This document shows positions 22,481-32,769 of a DNA stretch of 64,000 bases, in pieces. Made by a program: the position numbers and the translations under genes. The notes under the pieces are model-generated. The model was given only the letters and a program-made list of their open reading frames with translations, did not search any database and was not told the origin of the DNA. Position 1 is the first letter of the stretch; every line of letters starts with the position of its first letter. This DNA is from Fragum whitleyi (lineage: Eukaryota > Mollusca > Bivalvia > Cardiida > Cardiidae), in assembly GCA_948146395.1 (NCBI GenBank), contig OX411557.1, positions 37,550,077 through 37,614,076 on the forward strand, given 5' to 3'.

Positions 22481-23772
22481 TATCATTTTTCAACCACAAT
22501 TACTAAGTGTTTGCTCAATTTTTGCAAGGTTTTTGAGCAGATTTATGAGCTTGTCAACTTCATGCTGATATCACTTATGATCATTTGTGAAAACTAGCTG
22601 ATTTATTGGCCTAACTGGATCAGATTGAATAAGACAATAGAAATTATAAATCTTCAATACTATAAAAGCCACAGGGTATGACCCTTGTTGATGTTTTCTG
22701 CCCATTAAAAATCAATTGACCAATCAGATAATTTCAATTGGTCAACGCAAAACTATTATGAATGCCTATATTGATATAGGCACTTTCAATAGTTTTGCAC
22801 TGAACTCTTAATATAGACCAGTTGGACTGTCAATCTACAGGTCCTGGGTTCGATATCCTATATCATTTTCAGAGCACAGTATAAATGCAGGTGCAAGTTC
22901 ACTTATATAAAAGAAATATTATATTTGAAATAGATCTTGCTTTTTTACATATGACATTATATATTTCACTTGAATGTAATCTAAAATTATAAATTGATAA
23001 ATTTCCATTTTATAAAATCAAGTTCTGAAAAAATTTTTACACTTTTGAAAACAGAATTAACTATCAATTTCTTCTTTTTCAACAATATTTAATTAAATGC
23101 ATATTTTGTTGATCCAAAATTGGCAATAAACGTCTTTATTTCATTATCCAACAACAAACCTTAAATGAATAAAATATTTACTAAAATGAAATGTTTCTGA
23201 AAGACAACTGATTTTCTACCAAATTTGTTGGTGTTTTCCTACTGGACTATCAATACAGAGAGGCTCTCAAGCAAAACTTTATGTTGTATGCCTTGGGACT
23301 TAATCAAGGTCATTTGTGATCCAATGTCGGTAAAAACAGTCCAAATAATTTGAAAAAAGGGTCAGTATTGCAATAGTTTTCAAACATTATCTTTCAAATT
23401 TAAAGCTTTATTGAATTAAACAAGACTGGACAGAACTTCTGTCCTTATGTATATGTAAACCTTGCTTTCAAAGTTTTAAAGTCTTTTTTTCAAAATTCTA
23501 TAAATAGAACTCTGCTTTGCACACAAGTGCACATGCAAAGTAGGATATCAATTGTAAAAAAGTTTGGAGAAAATTTTCATCCTGAATGCAGGGCTGGTTT
23601 TGACCATATTCTTGTTCATTTCCTTAAGCCAAAAATAAATGTTTTCACTCTTTTCGTTAATATTAGGAAGGTTGAGTGCTTTTATACGTTTGTGTACTTT
23701 CAACTAATGAATTCCAAGCGAAATTAACATGATTGACATAGTGTGGTACATGAAATTTGTGTATCTTAAAAA
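22481..23772. other. 3' flank of membrane protein gene
   Basis: No coding sequence is supported. It probably contains the 3' UTR, with AATAAA at 23125-23130. A palindromic stretch (GCCTATATTGATATAGGC) lies near 22764 and a tRNA-like SINE B-box scrap (GGTTCGATATCC) near 22848. Confidence 0.4.
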
Positions 23773-24068
23773 CAAGATGTGTTTGTGAAACACGAATGCC
23801 CCGTAATGGCATTTTTTTTCAAAGTTTGATCTTGACAGATGACCTTGACCTTGTCACATGACCTTGACTTTGGTACGGGGAATGCGGATCATTGAGATCT
23901 ATCATCATGCCAAATATTAGCTTTGTATCTTAATAGGCTTGAAGATATTGGCAAGGTTAATTTTTCGGGTTAAGTTTTCGGATAGACGGATGGACAGACG
24001 GACGGACAGACAGAGACAGACGGACATGAGTAAAACAATATGCCCCCGATCTCTCGATACGGGGGCAT
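23773..24068 (-). mobile_element. Helentron-like repeat, family a, full length
   Basis: Runs from CAAGATGTGTTTGTGAAACA (3' hairpin then CTTG on the minus strand) to the GGGGGCAT hairpin end at 24068, flanked by A-runs (TT on the minus strand). Internally it holds TCAAGGTCA-type motifs and a GACA/GACG tract. Confidence 0.8.
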
Positions 24069-24140
24069 AAAAATCTTAACTCTTTTCATCCTGTTTCCAA
24101 TATATTCCTTTTGTTCTCTAAGCGTATATTAATTTTCACA

Positions 24141-24369
24141 TTAACCATTTTCTGTTTAATCCCTGCTTTTTACATGCCTGTGATTTTATGATTGAGAAAA
24201 CATTGTGAAAAAAAGAAGAAATTGCTTCTGACAAGCAATTTCTTCTTTTTCCACACTATTTTCTACCGTACTGAATGGTTATTTTCTAAATTGAATCCAC
24301 TTTTAATTTTCGTCTGCAAAACCTTTGAATTTGGACAGGTCAAAATTTTGTAAAACAGGAAAGGGTTAA
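24141..24369. mobile_element. TTAA-flanked MITE, copy 1 (piggyBac-like)
   Basis: TTAA-CCATTTTCTGTTTAATC at the left and ACAGGAAAGGG-TTAA at the right, with a central palindrome (GAAATTGCTTCTG / AAGCAATTTCTTC). Non-coding. TTAA target sites and CCC/GGG ends match the piggyBac pattern. Other copies lie at 40253, 56439 and 62727. Confidence 0.7.
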
Positions 24370-25035
24370 GATAGTGCGTAGCATTATTGATGTAATAATT
24401 TACTTTTCTAGAATTCTTAATGTTTTTTATTCATTGTAATATTTATATCGTTGGTGTTCTGCTAAAATCTCATAACTACAGCTTGTTTAAAGCTGTAGTT
24501 ATGAGGTTTTGGTAGAAAATCAACAATATGCATCTTGAATGTGGAAATACTGTGTCATCAACTTCTTTGTCTATCTGGGTGAATGGTCATTTCTTGTGAA
24601 AGTGATTGCTACAATCATCAGAATCGCACGAAAATACTAAAGAATGTTCCTTTCATTAGGGCATGTATGTTGGCTATCTAACTTTCACCAAATTTTGAAT
24701 TTCATTTAATTTTGTTGCTGCGGCATTTATTGTGACTGTGTCACTATTGTTTTAAACAAGTAAATTTTTTATGGTTATTTTTGTTACAGGGTTTGGGGCT
24801 TTTAATCTCTGGAGCTATTTTTCCTACACAAGATTATTTTTACTTCTGTTTTTGTTGCAATAAAAATTGAATATACCAATGGTGCTTATTTTTCTTCCAT
24901 CTTCTGCCAACGCCTGAATCATCACTTGGTGACGAAAAGCCTTGTAACTTTATTGAAGCTGCTGTTACCAGATTTTGGTGGCCCATTGATAATATGAAGG
25001 TGAAATTCTAACAATTAACCTTTCTGTTTATTTAT
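24370..25035. other. Intergenic, no gene seen
   Basis: Contains a 20 bp-arm palindrome at 24471-24514 (CATAACTACAGCTT / AAGCTGTAGTTATG). Nothing else recognised. Confidence 0.5.
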
Positions 25036-25255
25036 TTGCTTGAATGGAGTTTAAAACTACTTTCAACAATCTTTCAGTTACATCACAGTGGCTGGAGCAC
25101 CTAGCTATGGAATACTTGATTTCTCCCACCAATACTACCATTTCATACCTTTCTAGCCTCCAGCTGCTATCCAACTTGGGTCTACCATTATCAACCCATT
25201 GGAGAGACCACATCATCAGAAAGGATGAGTGCTGCCATCGGGGAGCCAACCCGTA
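25036..25255 (-). mobile_element. tRNA-derived SINE, antisense copy
   Basis: Minus-strand copy of the SINE body (tagcctccagctgctatcc on the plus strand). The head is degraded near 25240-25255. Confidence 0.75.
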
Positions 25256-25510
25256 ACTTTTTGATTGGGAAGCTGATGCATTACCAAATGCACTGTGACA
25301 GGAACCATTCCCTTACTGTTCGACACATATTCCTGCCGTAAACATAGCCTTGACAGACATATCATTTTTTGGCCCCATCTATCCCCATGGTTTACTAAAT
25401 GTAGTTTTTGGCCCTGTAAAATCGACTTTTTCTGATTTCAAATGATCTCAATGAAACCAAGTTTTCTTGCATACCCTGATCCCCTTTTCTCAAATTGTAC
25501 AAAGATTTTT

Positions 25511-25803
25511 ATGCCCCCGTATCGAGAGATCGGGGGCATATTGTTTTACTCGTGTCCGTCTGTCTGTCCGTCTGTCCGTCCGTCCATCTGTCCGAAAACT
25601 TAACCTGAAAACTTAACCTTGCCAATATCTTCAAGCCTATTCAAGATACAAAGCTAATATTTGGCATGATGAAAGATCTCAATGATCCGCATCCGCTGGT
25701 AACAAAGTCAAGGTCATGTGACAAGGTCAAGGTCATCTGTCAAGGTCAAACTTTGAAAAAAAATGCCGTTCCGGGGGCATTCGTGTTTCACAAACACATC
25801 TTG
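25511..25803 (+). mobile_element. Helentron-like repeat, family a, full length
   Basis: Starts ATGCCCCCGTATC (hairpin with GATCGGGGGCAT), then a GTCTGTCC tract, TCAAGGTCA motifs and the 3' palindrome GTGTTTCACAAACAC, ending CATCTTG|TT. A clean full-length copy. Confidence 0.85.
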
Positions 25804-26436
25804 TTTTCTATAAATTCACCATTACTAGAAAAAATGGCATTAAAGTAGGCCTAAAACTGTTAAATTGCCCTTTTTCAAGAAATTTGGGAATTCGAGCAGC
25901 TGAAAAAATATGAAGCCCCTATTGCCACACCACAATATTTCACTAAAACCTTCTAGAAGGCATAGCTTTTACTTGATTAAAATATGGAGGTGTGGCAAGT
26001 GGGGCTTCGTATTTTTTTTTAACTTTAGACAACTATTTTAGGGGAAATTTGGACATTTCTGCGGATTTAGGCTAATTTATAGGCTAATTTTAAGAAATTT
26101 GTGAGGTTTTTAAAAATTATTTCATACATTATTTAAGAGATTGTGCATAGTTTTATAGAAAAAGGTAGGTTTTAATGTGTACTTAAAAAATTTGAAAAAT
26201 GCCGATTTCACAGGGCCAATTTCCTAGTCCTTTAAGTGATTACTTATGATTTGTTAATGGCAGAGTCTTCATTTTCACATGTGTAATGCTTGTGACAAAA
26301 CCTTTCTGTTGGTACCAATGTCATTTTTTTCAAGATCAATTATGTTGAAATTTCAAACTTCTCATTGAATTGAGAATTGCTGTTGAATACAGAAATGAAT
26401 CAAGTATTGCTGTGTAACAAGATGTGTTCAGAAACT
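25804..26436. other. Intergenic, no gene seen
   Basis: AT-rich. Contains an imperfect inverted pair around GAAGCCCCTATTGCCACACC (25912) and GGTGTGGCAAGTGGGGCTTC (25989), suggesting a short foldback element of about 100 bp. Confidence 0.45.
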
Positions 26437-26611
26437 TATTTGTCTCTCATCAATGGATTGATAAGCGTAGACCTATGTGAGATAGCAGCTGGAGGCTAGG
26501 AGATGATGTTATGGTTGTACTGGTGAGAGAAATACCAGGAAGCCATTGTTAGGAGCTCCAGCCACTGGGATATAACTGAAAAAAATGTTAAAAATCCATT
26601 AAATCAATCAA
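26437..26611 (+). mobile_element. tRNA-derived SINE, 5'-truncated
   Basis: Body and tail only (tttgtctctcatcaatgg, gatagcagctggaggc, gttaggagctccagcc) ending in ATCAATCAAT. Confidence 0.7.
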
Positions 26612-26758
26612 TTTATGCCCCTTGAAGCTGCCATTATTTTTGAACAGTTACCCTCATTGAAGAATTATCTTGACCTTGAGTACTAGTGATGGCCTTCACT
26701 TTGGTATCAGCTGAAAGGTCTTGCCACAAACAATAGCACTTGTGAAATATAAAAGCTG

Positions 26759-27629
26759 TATAGTCCGTTTGACTTCTATATGGACCAACCTTTTCATCAA
26801 TTACATTAAATTGCGTATGAATGAAAGATTTTTTATGTAGACAAATCTTAATTTCAGCTTATTACCATTCCAAAAAATATTTTTTGAAAATGAAATTATT
26901 TCAAAATAATGATTTTGCCTATCTGATTAATGTTAATATTTTCACATTTTTTCGCTCTTAAACACGAGGGGTGATGAAGGCTGTTTAGTAGTAAGAAAAT
27001 AGTGAAAACACGTGGCTTTATACTAAACATTTGACAGAAGAAATGCCTATTATTCCTTATTTGGACGTGCTAATTAGCATATCGACGGTCATTTCATCTT
27101 GAACTTGAATATCACGTGATTTGTACCGTTTTTACTCGCCTGCTTATCTAATTTTCCCCGTGAAAATCCCAAGGTCTTAGTAAAAATTATGCTTTTTGAT
27201 TGGTCTAATTAAGGGAGTGTGGGGTACATCTCAGAATAGATAAAAACAATTTCCAATTATCAGGTCAAACTGTCTTTAAACAAAGAGAATATACACCCAC
27301 AATTGATATCCTAGGGGGTGAAAATCTTCGATAAAATTTATCTTATAAAAATACTCGATTTTATACCAAAACGAATCACTTTAAATCATACACTTTTGAC
27401 ACAATTTGCTGTTCCGTTTAATACAGTCACAAGAAGGTAAGAACGACTGAGAGTTAACATGTAGACAGACGGACAAAATCAGTATTTTACGATAAAAAAT
27501 TCTGAAAAAGTAAATTCTTCATGGTATTAGATAGAAAATATGATATGCCAAGAAAAAAATATGATTAATTAATTCGATTCTGAGATTTTCGGCGAAATGT
27601 CGGTCCATATAGAAGTCAAACGGACTATA
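26759..27629. mobile_element. DNA transposon with long TIRs, non-autonomous
   Basis: Terminal inverted repeats TATAGTCCGTTTGACTTCTA and the matching GAAGTCAAACGGACTATA extend inward to GGTCC. The TA at each end could be a TA target duplication as in Tc1/mariner-type elements. 871 bp with no transposase frame. Contains a GTGCTAATTAGCAT palindrome. A truncated relative lies at 5917-6406. Confidence 0.75.
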
Positions 27630-27972
27630 ACACCATTGCAAAGAAATCATGGTTTAAGTACAATACTGTGCTAAGTGTATATACACTATATATACACTTA
27701 GTATTAGTCCGTGGGCCAGCAGGGGTCACCGTGCACCCCCCTGAGGGCTCTACAAGGGTGGTATGAAAATGTTCATAAGACCTCCCCGAGTGAGAATCAA
27801 GATGTTAACAGGTGGTAATTTGGGTCCCGACTGCCATTCCGAGTGGTTTTCTAGATGGCAGCCAAGAATAAATTAATTTTACCTTTAGTACACTATAGAG
27901 GGATTTTTTCCATTTTAAATATTTTAGAGTCTAAAACATGTATATTTTGAGTTCTGGTAAAACCCTTTATTA
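27630..27972. other. Intergenic, palindrome-bearing, no gene seen
   Basis: Contains the palindrome CTAAGTGTATATACAC / GTATATACACTTAG at about 27674-27705, which recurs at 38695-38727. No coding sequence recognised. Confidence 0.45.
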
Positions 27973-27980
27973 CTAAAAAT

Positions 27981-29223
27981 TAGGGATGGGAACGAATATC
28001 CGAATATTCGTTTTTCCCGCGAATATTCGAATACGATTTTCGAATACGAATATTCGTTTTCATGTGACTGAATTTGAGCATTTGCCTTCATATCTGTAAA
28101 AGAAGTGGGAAGCAATTTCTCAATATTGAAACGATTTTCTCACATCATTTTCAATCGTATGTATATAAGTGTCAAAAAGGTACAAGGAAAATCAATAATT
28201 ATGACAGGTTGCATATCTGTTTATCAGCAGTATGTCCGTGAAACATCGACCAATGTATAAATGTGTTAATATAACACCTTTGGAGTGTTGAAATCTATAT
28301 GCAGATTTTCGGATACTTCAAAACGATTGACGTTACATCGAACGAAATTTATTTGAAACCATAAACCATAGGCCGCGCGGCTTTTTTTTTATATTATTTT
28401 TCTCTTGACTCGATTTCAAAGAAAAGTAGATTATTGTCTCTTCGCCGGCAATAAGACAAGTGCACAACCATGAAGATTTGCAATATTCGTCAATGGGCGA
28501 CCGATTTGTGTTTCTAAAAGTCATGTCGTAGTTATGACGCTTTGATTTTCCATCGGGTATTCGACGTATTTTTCCGATTCGAGTTAATATAATATTTTGT
28601 TTCAAGAGTGTCTGTTCTATCCATAACACTTTAGAACATGTCACCAAAAATTTATAAAATTGTAAAGTCTCGGAAAACGAATTCCAAATTAAATGTTCTG
28701 GTCTGTCGACGCCATAAAACATCGCAATCAAAGCTTGAATCACTATGTTTCACGAACTTTTGATCGCACATTTTACACTGTACTAATTTTCATTGTCACA
28801 TGAAAAGGTAATATAAATTGAAATCAAGACAAATAATTCCAATTTAATTGGATGTGATTGGATTTTCGAAATAAGTTCACCATTCCCTAAGGTGTGAGGA
28901 ACGCAAGGCAACCCTACTTGGAGATTCAATGGCGTCTCGGATCGCGCCGTCGGAATTTAGTAATTTTTAATTTCATTTCTATTAAGCATTTTTTTCTGCA
29001 AATTAAAATCAGAGAAATCCGATTCGAGTTAAATTGAATCTCTTTTCTTAATATTCATAATCTGTACAAGTTAAAGTAACCTCGAACAAGAAAAGGAATA
29101 ATAATCAGGTAAAAACAACACTCGGATATTCAATTTGTAAGTAGCCAAAACGAATATTCGAATATATTCGAATATTCAAAACGAATATTCGAATATGAAT
29201 TTTGCTATTTGTTCCCATCCCTA
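27981..29223. mobile_element. hAT-type DNA transposon, non-autonomous or decayed
   Basis: Terminal inverted repeats begin TAGGGATGGGAAC and end GTTCCCATCCCTA, each followed inward by clustered CGAATATTCG motifs that could be transposase-binding sites. An exact 8 bp direct repeat, CTAAAAAT, flanks both sides (27973-27980 and 29224-29231), the target duplication length of the hAT superfamily. A 136-codon minus frame inside (28333-28743) has no recognisable transposase motif. Confidence 0.85.
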
Positions 29224-29239
29224 CTAAAAATGATTTTGA

Positions 29240-29682
29240 AGATCCAAACTTCCGAATTGGGAGATGGCAGCCAGTTCTAGAAAAGAATTTTGCTATTTTT
29301 TCAATGAATGCCATGAGATAAAAGTGTTCACCTATGGTCAGATAGATGAAGACAGACAGGGCAAAACCAATATACCCCCTCTACATCGTAGGTGGGCTGT
29401 ATAATAAAATCTAGTCTTAAGCACTATGGCATCATTGTAAAGTCATTCGATCACAAGTGACAAACAAGGTCAAACTAAAAAGCCACACAAATTTATTGAC
29501 TTTAAAAAGAGTGATTTATTAACAAATGATTTGAAATATTTCAGCCACATTCTACGTGGCTTACAAATGACTAATGTAAGCCCATGGTCCATGTCATTCC
29601 TAAATTTCTTTTATCAGCTGTGAAGAACACATAAATGTAAATTTGAATTAAAAACAAAACTAAACTGTTTCAGATCTCCAAC
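29240..29682. other. Intergenic, no gene seen
   Basis: AT-rich. Nothing recognised apart from a short palindrome (GCCACATTCTACGTGGC, about 29547). Could include distal 3' sequence of dyskerin, but no evidence. Confidence 0.4.
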
Positions 29683-31041
29683 AGGGCTTGAAAATTCTAC
29701 TGGTCCACTCATAATGCATGATTTTTTAGCTCCACTGGCTGTAAGCCACTGGGGCTATTGTCATGGCGTTGTGTCCGTCCTGCGTCCGTCCGTCCGTGCG
29801 TGCGGTCGTAAACTTTTTCTTTAAAAATCTTCTCCTCAGAAACTACTGGATGGATTTCAACCAAACTTCACAGGAATGATCCTTGGGTGACCCTCTTTCA
29901 AAGTTGTTCAAGAAATTTTGATCCAATGAAAAACATGGATTTAATGGGCGTGGCTAATTTCCAAATATGGTAAAAAATGATTTTTCTCAGGTTCTAATTG
30001 ATGGATACCAATTAAATTTTACATGAATGATGCTTGGGTGACCCTTTATCAGTGTACCAAAAATTATTGTGATCAGATGAAAAATATGTATTTTATGGGC
30101 GGAGGTCATTTCTCTATATGTTATATAGTGGGAACTTTGCAAATTGTTTTCTCAGAATGTAAATGATAGATATCAACCAAATTTTACATGAATGATCCTT
30201 GGGTGACCCTTTATCAGTCTACCAAAAATTATTGTGATCAGATGAAAAATATGTATTTTATGGGCGGAGGTCATTTCTTTATATGTTATATAGTGGGAAC
30301 TTTGCAAATTGTTTTCTCAGAATGTAAATGATAGATATCAACCAAATTTTACATGAATGATCCTTGGGTGACCCTTTATCAGTCTACCAAAAATTATTGT
30401 GATCAGATGAAAAATATGTATTTTATGGGCGGAGGTCATTTCTCTATATGTTATTTTTTGGAAATTTTGAAAATCATTTTCATAGAATGTAACTGATAGA
30501 TATCAACCAAATTTTACATGAATGATTCTCGGGTGACCCTTTATCTGTCTACCAAAAATTATTGTGATCGGATGAAAAATATGTATTTTATGGGCGGAGG
30601 TCTTTTCTCTATTTGTTATAAAGTGGAAACTTTGAAAATCATTTTCTCATAATGTAATTGATAGATACCAATCAAACTTCATAAGTGTGATCCTCGGGTG
30701 ATCCATTATCATTCAGCCCAAAATTATTGTGATTTGAAGAAAAATATGTCTTTCATAGGCGGAGGTCATTTCTCTATACGTTATAATAGTGGAAACTTTG
30801 AAAATCATTTCAATATCAGTAGAAGCCAAAATATCTAAAAATCTAGTCAAAACTTAAATTTGCTATTACAAAAAATTCAAGCCTGTGGAGCGACACAAGC
30901 CATTCATGGCTTTCTAGTTCTTCTTTATCTATATAAGCAGGATGAGTGGATTTTGCAAAAATTTCACTTATGCAATAAATGTATCACTATATTTTCTTGT
31001 ATAACAGGACAAGTAGAAATTTCAAGAATTTTCAAGCCCTG
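29683..31041. mobile_element. TIR-type repeat (GGGCTTGAAAATTCTAC ends) split by a Helentron-like insertion
   Basis: The left end (29683-29727) and right end (30918-31041) have inverted termini, GGGCTTGAAAATTCTAC and GTAGAAATTTC...TTTTCAAGCCCT. The interior is interrupted by the element at 29728-30917. An uninterrupted relative of the insertion junction is at 58959-58993. Confidence 0.65.
29728..30917 (+). mobile_element. Helentron-like repeat, family d (165 bp units)
   Basis: Starts after TTTTTT with AGCTCCACTGGCTG (hairpin with AGCCACTGGGGCT), a GTCCGTCCGTCCGTG linker and five units exactly 165 bp apart (GGCGGAGGTC at 30097, 30262, 30427, 30592 and 30757). The 3' hairpin AGCCATTCATGGCT is followed by TTCTAG|TT. 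Inserted in another repeat, whose related empty site allows the ends to be placed. Confidence 0.85.
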
Positions 31042-31566
31042 CCCAAACATGAAGATCAAAAATCTCACAAATAACAGGCAGTCTACTTAAACTGCCCAAC
31101 TAAGGCCTTACTATGTCTTCAAAAACAACAGAGATACACATTTACAGTTCTTCATTCCCACACCAACTCACACACTTGAGTTGATGGCAATAGCTTGATC
31201 ATTTTGTTCCAAAACAGCCAAGCTAAAATATTCTTGTCACATCCAAACCATAACTCACATCAACAATCTCATGATGTGTCTAAAATATCACACTCATGAC
31301 AGAGAACAGTCGCTGGCATATGAACCTGTGCGAGACATTTCCAACAATTTGACACGTCCATGAAGGGCCAACATTAACCAAATTTGACTGTCACGTACAA
31401 TGATTAGAAGTTTGCCTGACTTTCTAAAGACAATTTTGGACCATATCATTCAACACAGCAAAGACCCTGGTCAGACTGTGCAGATGCGCAGACTGACCAG
31501 TCTTTGCTTGGGGCACATTTGAAATAGCTGTAAATTTCAAACACAGGCTCATATATTTGATAACTT
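31042..31566. other. Intergenic, no gene seen
   Basis: Contains a palindromic repeat at 31461-31507 (CTGGTCAGACTGTGCAG / CGCAGACTGACCAG) of the same family as 11508-11550 and 38154-38200. Confidence 0.45.
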
Positions 31567-31836
31567 GGATTTAATTTATTTGAATGGGGTTTTACACTCC
31601 TTTCAACAATCTTTCTGTTAATGCCATGGCTACAGCATGGAACAATAAATTTCTGGAATTCCTCGCAATAGTACCACTATCACTTCTTTTCCTTGCCTCC
31701 AGCTGCTATCCCACATAGGTCTATGATAATCAACCCATTGGTGGGAGACAAATAGACGAGAAGGATGATTTCTGCCTGTCGGGAATCAAACCGGAGACCT
31801 CTAAATTGACAGTTAGGCGCACTACACACTGGGCTA
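31567..31836 (-). mobile_element. tRNA-derived SINE
   Basis: Full-length minus-strand copy. The plus strand shows tgaatggggttttacactc, ctccagctgctatcccac and, at the head, caaaccggagacctct. Confidence 0.8.
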
Positions 31837-32344
31837 TGATGATAGTTGTTTAAAGATTTTATTTCTTCAAATTAATACTGAAAATATATGCAACTAACGC
31901 CTTCAGCACTTTGATTTGAATGCACTATTGCCCAGTTTTTTATTCAGCATGTCAAGGATTAAAACAGCTCTTCTCCAACAAGTTATTCATTTACCAATTC
32001 TTATATCTTCTGCTGACTAAAAAGCTTTGACAGTCAATATAGACAAAGATTAGCCTGCACAGACATGCAGTCTGATCTTAGCCTAAACTGCCTGCTTGCA
32101 GAAAAAACTTGAGCAAAACCCATTGAAAAGAATTTAACTCGAAAGCAATATTAAAAGAATCTTAGTGATTTTTCAACACATTGAAAAGTAGTGTTTTAGT
32201 CTTGACTTTTAACAAAACAGGGTCCAAAGGACTCAATAATTAGGATCTTTGGGTCCCTTGTTAAGTCTGTGCTTAAGAAGTAGACTATTTCTTTTACACA
32301 TTAAACTAACTGTATGTAAATTTAGAGCTGTTTCCTGGTTAAAG
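31837..32344. other. Downstream flank of dyskerin
   Basis: No coding sequence. Likely holds the dyskerin 3' UTR end; minus-strand AATAAA-type signals occur at 31939-31944 and 31858-31863 but neither can be chosen. A short palindrome (AAGATTAGCCTGCAC...GTCTGATCTT) lies at 32046-32080. Confidence 0.4.
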
Positions 32345-32565
32345 GTAAAGAGAGTATTTCAACAACCTTTCAGTTATTTCGCAGCAGCATGAACACCTTA
32401 AAATGGATTCCTGGTATTTCTCACACCAGGGCTACCATTACATCCTTTCCTAGCCTCCAGCTGCTATCCCACATGTCTACAATTGTTGACCCATTGGTGG
32501 AAAACAAATAGTCAAGGATGAGTGGCGCCGTCCCGGATCAAACCTGTGACCTCAGATAATTGGCT
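32345..32565 (-). mobile_element. tRNA-derived SINE in dyskerin 3' region
   Basis: Minus-strand copy (tagcctccagctgctatcc on the plus strand), 130 bp below the dyskerin stop codon, so it may lie in the 3' UTR. Confidence 0.75.
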
Positions 32566-32697
32566 AAAAAGCAGATTATTTTATCATGGACCGATACACA
32601 AATTATGTAAAATTTCTTTATGTCCACACAATTTATAATGAGAATCGTTCACTGTTTGAACACATTTGTGTAAAAAAATATCTCGCAACTCCGAAAT

Positions 32698-32769
32698 TCA
32701 ATCGGAGTCTTCTTGGTCCTTTTCTTTATTCTTTTTCTTCTTCTTCTTTTTCTTCTTCTCTGACGATGC
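32698..32769 (-). CDS. DKC1: Dyskerin last exon, second Lys tract and stop
   Basis: Acceptor CTCCAG, then ASSE, nine Lys, [10 protein letters not shown] and TGA at 32700-32698. The Lys-rich ending fits other dyskerins. Confidence 0.8.
   Translation of the reverse strand, partial: ASSEKKKKKKKKKNKEKDQEDSD

Noticed and set aside
28333..28743. 136-codon minus frame
   Set aside because: Lies wholly inside the hAT-type element but shows no BED finger, RNase H-like or dimerisation motif; not supported as a transposase.
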